This document shows, one piece after another, positions 57,340 to 64,000 of a stretch of DNA of 64,000 nt. The notes beneath the pieces were generated by a model. It was given only the letters and a program-made list of their open reading frames with translations. It was not told the DNA's origin and searched no databases. Positions within the stretch are counted from its first letter, which is position 1. Every line of letters starts with the position of its first letter. The DNA comes from Argopecten irradians (Eukaryota; Mollusca; Bivalvia; Pectinida; Pectinidae). The position numbers and the translations under genes are program-made. The stretch lies in assembly GCF_041381155.1 (NCBI RefSeq), contig NC_091137.1, forward strand, positions 20,753,655-20,817,654. The letters are read 5' to 3'.

Positions 57340-58375
57340 ATTAAAAAAATATAGATATGTGTAAAACTATTTGTAATTAATTATAAAAGTACATATCTTA
57401 AATAAAAATAAAGACACATTATGGTCAAGTGCCCTAAATTCGTCAGGGACCTGTTTTCGTCATGTTTACAATTTTGCTTATATCTCATGAACTTTGCTTA
57501 TATCTCATGAACTATCGCGTGATTTCATAAAGAGTGTCGTCTGCCAAAGCAGATTTGATCAAGGAAGATTTGTCATGCTTAAAAAAGATTGTGTGCTATA
57601 ACCAAGTGATTTTATAAAAACAATGTAGCAATATACCCCAAAATGAAGGAATTATGTTAAGTCCATTTTAAATGAAACTTTAAAACCCTACCGTCAGCGT
57701 TTGACTGTCCATGTGCACTGATCAGCAGTATGTCAACAAAGTACCGGAAGTCAGGTGTCTGATCATGTAATTCATAGCCCAGATTTTGAGTTATTAAAAA
57801 TCGTTTTGGCGATTTAACTTACCCGAAATTTTTGGAGCGGGACTGTTGAAAACATAACATTATTCTATGTAAACAAAGTTGTTTGCCACTTTTCATGACC
57901 GAGAGGTTTAAAGACTTAAATCGATGTAACACCAAGAATTTTTCAGATTAAACACAACCACAAGCGCCTGCTGCTCAATTTTTATTTGGAATTACCTCAA
58001 TTTTCGTAATAAGCCAAACACAGCCCCCCCCCCCCCCCCGCACAAAAATAGGTCCCTATTGTGTCGGCCATCACCCAGCGACCGGCGGGTAGAAATCTTC
58101 CGTATCGCGCTTGAGAAACAAAGAGTTGATAGACAACTTGTTGTGCAAGTAAGACAAAATATTACATATTTGTGTTGATGAAATTGGTACATTTTATTTC
58201 TTTCTGGTTTGTTGATATACGGGAGATTTGATTACCCTGACGAATATTGGTCTTTCAAGGGTATATAAATTTTATTCGAAATATATGGATATCTTTATTT
58301 TTATTTGAGATACATGTACATCGATAATTAATTACAGATAGTTCTACATGTACCTATATTTTGTATGGAAAAATA
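57340..58375. mobile_element. Inverted-repeat element of about 1 kb
   Basis: The left arm (about 57340-57455) contains CTATTTGTAATTAATTAT, TCTTAAATAAAAATAAAGA and then ATTCGTCAGGG. The right arm (about 58240-58375) carries the same words in reverse complement and in the same order. The interior (about 780 bases) has a C-run at 58024-58040 and no recognisable gene. It is probably a non-autonomous DNA transposon; ends and target duplications are not resolved. Confidence 0.5.
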
Positions 58376-58399
58376 GATATTGATACTGTAATCAATGAG

Positions 58400-58980
58400 T
58401 GAAAACCCAAACGGCTCGCCATACTATTGACAGCTGATTGAGTATTACACCGACAAATGCGTAAAAGTGAAAATTATTAGTTTATGGTAAAATCTTACGG
58501 GGTAAAATCAATTTTAACAATATCTTTATGAAGTTGTCGTTTCAGTTTTTCAGTAAGGTTAATATAACGAGTGTCACTCAAGAGTTACCCTCAGTTACCG
58601 GGGACCGGTAACTGTACGTTGTACAGGGATGTCAGCGGTCAGTTGTTGTGACAGTTGTCGACCGTAACCAACTTTATAAAAGTAGGGACGGTGACATTTC
58701 ATAGAATAAAATCAGAAGCAATATCTGACTATAAAGCATTGCACTAGAGATGTAACTTGATATAATTACCTGTGCAAGCCACTTGATGGTTAAAGTGCGT
58801 AAAATGCACTAGTCAGATCGGTAACAGACCAGAACCGGAAGTCAATTTGTTTATAGAATCCGGAACCGGAAGTGAGTCGATCATGAGGGTGCTTGCTAAA
58901 GTCCAGAAAATATCATAGAGGGAAGAAGCATACACAATCCAAAATGCTATGTATAGTCATGTTGTAAAAGCTCAGTACCA
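58400..58980. promoter_or_regulatory. Promoter-like stretch with two ACCGGAAGT (ETS/GABP) motifs
   Basis: ACCGGAAGT occurs at 58834-58842 and 58865-58873, and a third copy lies at 57743. Paired GGAAGT sites without a TATA box are common in promoters of housekeeping genes in animals. No exon is identified next to them, so this remains a motif observation. The upstream part (58570-58680) has GGTAAC and CAGTTGT repeats of no clear meaning. Confidence 0.25.
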
Positions 58981-59014
58981 TCAGTGAAAACTATGGTGGC
59001 TGATTACGGCCATC

Positions 59015-59335
59015 TCGTGTTGTTGTGTTGTCGCCTTGTCGTGTTGTCGCCTTGTCGAGTTGTCGCGGTCTCAAACTGCGACAACCCGAGATTTAACAGT
59101 TAAAATGTCGACTTGTCGCGTTTTTGAACCGCGACAAGTCGACAACACGACAACACGACAAGTCGACAACACGACAAGTCGACATTTCAAACACGCTAAT
59201 TAGCGCGTACAGAATCTCGTGTTGTCGCGGTAAAATGTCGACTTGTCGTGTTTGTCGAGTTGTCGACTTGTCGTGTTGTCGCCTTGTCGTGTTGTCGACT
59301 TGTCGTGTTGTCGAGTTGTCGACTTGTCGCCTTCC
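59015..59335. repeat. GTCG/CGAC-rich palindromic repeat cluster
   Basis: Words such as TTGTCGTGTTGTCG, its reverse complement CGACAACACGACAA, and TGTCGACTTGTCG alternate and fold into long hairpins. Two CGAC-oriented blocks sit between GTCG-oriented blocks. The 78- and 87-codon frames across it (STTRQVDN repeats) are by-products. Similar TGTCGACAT repeats lie beyond the right arm of the large inverted repeat, so this may be its subterminal region. Confidence 0.8.
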
Positions 59336-59402
59336 TGTTACACATGCGCAAATCATATGAAATAGCCACTATCTTTGAATATATAGAAAACTGAAGTCAG
59401 TG

Positions 59403-60374
59403 CTTGTGAATATTTGGTGTGTTTGTAATATATTCGATGTACAAAATTGTTTAAAAATCATATTTTCCCCATTGTTAACTCTTTTGAAAAGTATTATACT
59501 TAACGGAAATTATAATATTAAATTAAATAAATATTAACAAAACAAAGGATGTTGTCAGAACACAGAACAAAAATGTTTGTATAATGAACAGTGACAGAGA
59601 CGACAAATGTATATCAACTTAATATTGTAAAATATCCTTTTAAAATATTGTGTTATCAATCGGTTAAGACTTATTATTCAATTTGAAGAATTGAAGAGAA
59701 CACGGCTGATAAGACGAAATATTATCTATTATTACTAATTACTGTAATAGGTTATGTGTGTAGTACATCAAACAATAACCTTGATTAAGATCTAATAAAG
59801 AATTTGATGTAAAACGATTAGAAAAAAAATCATAAAAACTTTCATTTAGTCCAAAGCGTTATAGAACAGATAAGGTGTTGTGCCCCATCTTTCTGGTAAT
59901 TAGTTCATGTATTTTGATCATCAGCATGCATTACAATGTACATAATGTAAGTATTTTTTTTATAGAATTTATATATTGTACAGTTAAACAGTAAGATTTA
60001 CCCTGGAAAGTTTGAATGTGTAACTCGACTGCAGTAATTCATACAATAGTATACAAATGCTGGAGCATAGATACTTCCAGGGGATATCAATTTAATGGAA
60101 CTCTGCATGCAAAAGAAAAATACACAATTAGTATTTCTGGGTCTAGAAATTCCTAATACACAAAACATGTGTTCATTTTACGAAGTGAATATCATAATTA
60201 TATAATAATCTTTCTCAAAGCGATCAATTTGTGGTTAAGAGAGGCTTGGCTAATTATGATACATTCAAGTGTAATTGACCTGTGTTAATATGGTCCGAAT
60301 ATGCTAAGTCAATAACAGCAACTCAAGTTACATTACGCAAACATTGCGTTCTTCAGGGTGGTGTCCTATGGTCA
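59403..60374 (+). repeat. Left arm of a large inverted repeat
   Basis: From CTTGTGAATATTTGG to GTGTCCTATGGTCA this arm is matched, base for base over long blocks, by the reverse complement of 62634-63644. It is AT-rich with no frame of interest. Sequence just outside (GAAATAGCCAC at about 59360) also resembles the right flank, so the homology extends a little further. Confidence 0.92.
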
Positions 60375-60448
60375 ATGCTTTTTCTTGTAACTAACATGCA
60401 CATAGATACATATCTAGTACAAAAAATAAGGACCTCAGTTTCGGTTCA

Positions 60449-60548
60449 TATGGTGTTATACCGCCCTGGTATAATTTAAAATAATGACCTCGGGCTACGT
60501 ACGGCCTGGGTTATTAATTTTTTTCTACCAGGGCGGGATAATAACATA
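60449..60548. repeat. Imperfect hairpin inside the large inverted-repeat element
   Basis: TATGGTGTTATACCGCCCTG at 60449, followed by GTA, is complementary to TACCAGGGCGGGATAATAAC, followed by ATA, ending at 60548. Stems are about 23 bases around a 54-base loop. It may be a small separate insertion or part of a folded transcript. Confidence 0.6.
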
Positions 60549-62090
60549 TATACAGCCTTATACACTGTACATGTATATCTTATTATCTGCATTGCTTTTA
60601 TCTTTATATTCAGAAATTCCGTTGTTATTTTCGATACATTTACCATTATTCTCCGTCATTATATCGAGATATTCGATGCATTTTCCTTTATAATATGTAG
60701 CTAAAATTAAACTTTATATTCGGTACAATTTCTTTTAATTTTGGACACACTTCTTTATATGATGTGCAACCTTCTTTATATAATGTGCAAACATTTATAT
60801 GATGAAGATCAAAGCCGGCTTATAATATATGCATAATTTTTCGGCTGCTTTCGTCTTAGTGACAGCACTTTGTATAGTTGTGTAGGATTTTGAAAAGAAA
60901 ATTATTGCTCTTACCAACGGTAGTAACCTTTTTTGTGAAGACTTACTAGGAATATGATTTTAACCGTTAAAACTACATGTAGATGGACTAATTTCCGTTT
61001 GTCTCGGGATCTATCCATTCCTTCTCACTATATATCACCATGTAGATTACGATTATACCGATTTTTGTATTTAAACTCATAAAACGTCTAAAATGGTCTA
61101 TACATGACACTCCGATGGGTCCAAATTATTGAATCGCCATCTACATGTAGACAATTAATCCTGTGTCTACATTGGATAATCAGTATAAGAAAAAAATGAT
61201 TTTGTTTTTAATTTTAGATGTGCTACTATTTTGTTAATTCATATTATGAAAATGAAAACAATTAAGAAGCAAATGCTAATTGAATTTTTCGTTTCGGAAA
61301 GGTACATGTAGTGGGTCTTTAAAGCATTATATACATGTATGTGCCGTAATTTTCATACTCACGAATCAAGAGCTTTTTGATATTTTATTCACCATCAACC
61401 TTTTGAAAATTACATTTACTAGTATGAATAAGTACTGAAAATGATTTTGACATTACGTATGCGGTCAGGCTATGAAGCCAAGATGTGGTCGACAATTTCA
61501 TTTAACATTTTTATAAAATAATAAGAAAATAAAAAAATGATTACTGCAGGTATGCATTCATATTAACATACATAAGGCATAAATTCTGACTTGTAAATAA
61601 TGTTTACAAGGCATCGTACATGGTTTTCTGACCATTTGAATGATTATCACACCTTAAAACAACCTGATGGTTTTCAATAGTTTCCTGAAGAAAAAAATAC
61701 ATGCCCAGTTACGGCACATATAGCTTAACCAATCAATAAATAAAATCGGGTAATTAATAAAACAAAATGTTCCCAGCCGCCATACAACATCTATGATATA
61801 GGTACATGTATATATTATCCGAATAGCGTATATTGAACTTTGATTCCTAGGCGTGGCAACATTATAAGATTTTTCAAATATCTACATATATATGTAGATC
61901 TGCTACCCTGTTGAGATCAGCCGCTTGATTTTTACACTTTACCTTATCCTAAACATGTTTCCTAACAGGTTTAGTTGAATTCGGACCAGTTGAGAAGATT
62001 ATGGAATTGTTATGTTTATGGTGATAGAAGACAAATGAAAATGATGTCGATAGGTCACCTGCCTGGGTGACCACCTTGTCCTTAAGGCTT

Positions 62091-62205
62091 AATAGTCCGA
62101 AGGCCCGTTAATCTGAACGTCCGTTAGTCCGAACGACCGTTAGTCCGAACGACCGTTAGTCCTAAGGCCCATTAGTCCGAACGTCTGATAGTCCGATAAC
62201 CGATA
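62091..62205. repeat. Tandem repeat of a 17-bp TTAGTCCGAACG motif
   Basis: About seven units of CCGTTAGTCCGAACGA and variants (CCGAAGGCCC, CTGATAGTCCG) follow each other. They lie in the interior of the large inverted-repeat element. No frame or known regulatory site is evident. Confidence 0.8.
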
Positions 62206-62296
62206 TAAATGTACAGGACTCAGTAATAAACTTGCTAAGATATGTGTAACTCTAGATTGACACCATCTTCAGTGACCCACGGATGATGGCACTACT

Positions 62297-62327
62297 CTAC
62301 GCTACATTTATCACAAATGTAGCGTAG
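62297..62327. repeat. Perfect 13-bp hairpin
   Basis: CTACGCTACATTT, a 5-base loop, then AAATGTAGCGTAG. The stem is perfect. It lies about 300 bases from the inner end of the right arm. It has no T-run to suggest a terminator, and its role is unknown. Confidence 0.8.
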
Positions 62328-62633
62328 GGTCATCGACAAAAAGCGAAATGTGACTAATTTTAACAATTGTGAAAAAAAAACATAATCTTGCAATACATGT
62401 ATGTAAACGTATCCGATATGAAAGAGTGTATATGTACACTGCAATCCTGGCTATTAGTTTCCCAGAAATTACCATTATGCGAACCATTTTCATCATTGAA
62501 AAAGGGGAGAATAAACAAGTAAAAGGGAGAAGAAGGAAACACAAAAATAAGTCGCTAAATACATATTTCATACATGTATGGAGGTTAGAATGGGTGATAT
62601 ATCTCATCCATTCATGCAGCCATGTTATCCCTA

Positions 62634-63644
62634 TGACCATAGGACACCGCCCTGAAGAACGCAATGTTTGCGTAATGTAACTTGAGTTGCTGTTATTGAC
62701 TTAGCATATTCGGACCATATTAACACAGGTCAATTACACTTGAATGTATCATAATTAGCCAAGCCTCTCTTAACCACAAATTGATCGCTTTGAGAAAGAT
62801 TATTATATAATTATGATATTCACTTCGTAAAATGAACACATGTTTTGTGTATTAGGAATTTCTAGACCCAGAAATACTAATTGTGTACTTTTCTTTTGCA
62901 TGCAGAGTTCCATTAAATTGATATCCCCTGGAAGTATCTATGCTCCAGCAATTGTATACTATTGTATGAATTACTGCAGTCGAGTTACACATTCAAACTT
63001 TCCAGGGTAAATCTTACTGTTTAACTGTACAATATATAAATTCTATAAAAAATACTTACATTATGTACATTGTAATGCATGCTGATGATCAAAATACATG
63101 AACTAATTACCAGAAAGATGGGGCACAACACCTTATCTGTTCTATAACGCTTTGGACTAAATGAAAGTTTTTATGATTTTTTTTCTAATCGTTTTACATC
63201 AAATTCTTTATTAGCCAATCTATAGACAACTTATCACTTTTTGTGTCACAAACCCTTTAAATCAAGGTTATTGTTTGATGTACTACACACATAACCTAGT
63301 ACAGTAATTAGTAATAATAGATAATATTTCGTCTTATCAGCCGTGTTCTCTTCAATTCTTCAAATTGAATAATAAGTCTTAACCGATTAATAACACAATA
63401 TTTTAAAAGGATATTTTGCAATATTAAGTTGATATACATTTGTCGTCTCTGTCACTGTTCATTATACAAACATTTTTGTTCTGTGTTCTGACAACATCCT
63501 TTGTTTTGTTAATATTTATTTAATTTAATATTATAATTTCCGTTAAGTATAATACTTTTCAAAAGAGTTAACAATGGGGAAAATATGATTTTTAAAACAA
63601 TTTTGTACATCGAATATATTACAAACACACCAAATATTCACAAG
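62634..63644 (-). repeat. Right arm of the large inverted repeat
   Basis: Reverse complement of 59403-60374. Compared with the left arm it has an extra segment of about 40 bases near 63215-63260 and lacks nothing major. Several blocks of 40-60 bases are identical between arms. Outward lies GTATGGTGGCATATTTC, partly similar to the left flank. Confidence 0.92.
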
Positions 63645-63654
63645 TATGGTGGCA

Positions 63655-63870
63655 TATTTCTGCCATCGAGTTGCCGACATCATATCGGAAGATGTCGACA
63701 TAAACAGAAGAATATGTCGACTTACCACATGACCCTGCCCACATAATGATTCCAAGATAATTATGTAGAAAGTCGGTAACTCGGCGATTAATCGTGTTTA
63801 TGCTCGGGTGTGACACCGACTTGTCAGTTATCGATGTCGACATCTAAACTAAAAGATGTCGACATCTGGC
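63655..63870. repeat. TGTCGACAT repeats outside the right arm
   Basis: GATGTCGACAT or close variants occur at about 63690, 63713, 63833 and 63857, several of them palindromic. They mirror the GTCG/CGAC cluster outside the left arm and may be subterminal repeats of the same element, in which case the element spans about 59.0-63.9 kb. Two overlapping minus-strand frames here (70 and 74 codons) are not recognisable proteins. Confidence 0.5.
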
Positions 63871-64000
63871 CATGGTCTTGAAAGTGGAATTCAAAGGCCA
63901 CCCTTTCATAGGGCACTGTGTATATGCAGCACGGCACCATACAGCAGAGTTCGACGTTGATTTTGTTTATTCAGAAAAAGTTTTTATTTATTTGATTTCA

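Larger units (their letters stand above)
59403..63644. mobile_element. About 4.2-kb element with inverted arms of about 1 kb
   Basis: Arms of about 972 and 1011 bp enclose 2.26 kb of unique sequence. The right arm differs by a segment of about 40 bases near 63215-63260 and small changes, so the two arms are related but not fresh copies. The interior has no transposase, integrase or other protein I recognise; ORFs at 60282-60693 and 62311-62680 are short and lie partly in the arms. A non-autonomous DNA transposon with very long terminal repeats is the best reading; a local inverted duplication is the alternative. Confidence 0.6.

Noticed and set aside
59093-59360. ORFs of 78-87 codons with STTRQVDN repeats on both strands
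   Set aside because: By-products of the GTCG/CGAC palindromic repeat.
62311-62680. ORFs of 103 and 117 codons on opposite strands in the large inverted-repeat element
   Set aside because: They overlap each other, have no recognisable domain, and one runs into the arm. Not enough to call a transposase.
59403-63644. The long inverted arms as ends of a large virus-like or capsid-bearing transposon
   Set aside because: The interior is only 2.26 kb and shows no polymerase, integrase, protease, capsid or ATPase-like sequence.

Overview
ORGANISM. The window looks like a mollusc nuclear genome, most likely a bivalve. It is AT-rich, the word ACATGTA is frequent, one conserved gene has small exons in AT-rich introns, and there are many short inverted-repeat elements and minisatellites. 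A run of 10 N at 44557-44566 marks a scaffold join. No bacterial gene, operon, rRNA or CRISPR array is present.

LAYOUT. (1) 1-6430 is gene-poor. It holds G and C homopolymers, a four-copy tandem repeat (about 300-790), a roughly 500-bp inverted-repeat element (1779-2284), a roughly 26-bp minisatellite (2870-3925) and one doubtful small ORF (to 4948). (2) 6433-44556 is a single plus-strand block of mucin-like coding repeats, entered through a good splice acceptor at 6431-6432. In order it contains: about 70 copies of an 84-bp/28-aa unit with the core THSMGGMM(A/S)PTHATT; about seven copies of a 1.1-1.35-kb higher-order repeat of Ser/Thr-rich sequence that carries the same 28-aa unit; a cleaner unique Ser/Thr-rich stretch; a 21-bp repeat organised in 105-bp blocks; about 19 copies of a 99-bp unit; Thr/Pro-rich ACN codon runs; and about 15 kb of G-depleted, CTA/ACT-dominated sequence with a nearly pure (CTA)n tract of about 480 bp. 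Only 18.8-22.0 kb reads in long open stretches. The rest has scattered one- or two-base indels, which I read mainly as unpolished long-read sequence and not as real decay. (3) 44909-54856 on the minus strand is a ZER1 (ZYG11/ZER1 family) gene with 14 recognisable exons. ZER1 is the CUL2 ubiquitin-ligase receptor for N-terminal glycine degrons. The last 80 or so codons expected are missing at the gap. (4) 55-64 kb holds promoter-like motifs, a tRNA-Thr(AGT)-like sequence, a roughly 1-kb inverted-repeat element and a roughly 4.2-kb element with arms of nearly 1 kb.

MAIN POINTS. The largest object is a giant mucin-like locus whose repeat carries a His/Met spacer (HSMGGMM...H). That composition is unusual for a PTS mucin and could bind soft metals. 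The most unexpected structural observation is in ZER1. Three of its introns hold tandem repeats that contain copies of the adjacent exon edge and splice site: a 42-bp array seeded at an acceptor, a 32-38-bp array seeded at a donor, and a roughly 127-bp duplication at another donor. In the donor array the strongly expanded units have lost the donor GT, while the units beside the exon keep it. I see no functional link between the mucin and ZER1. Their adjacency may reflect a large unresolved gap.
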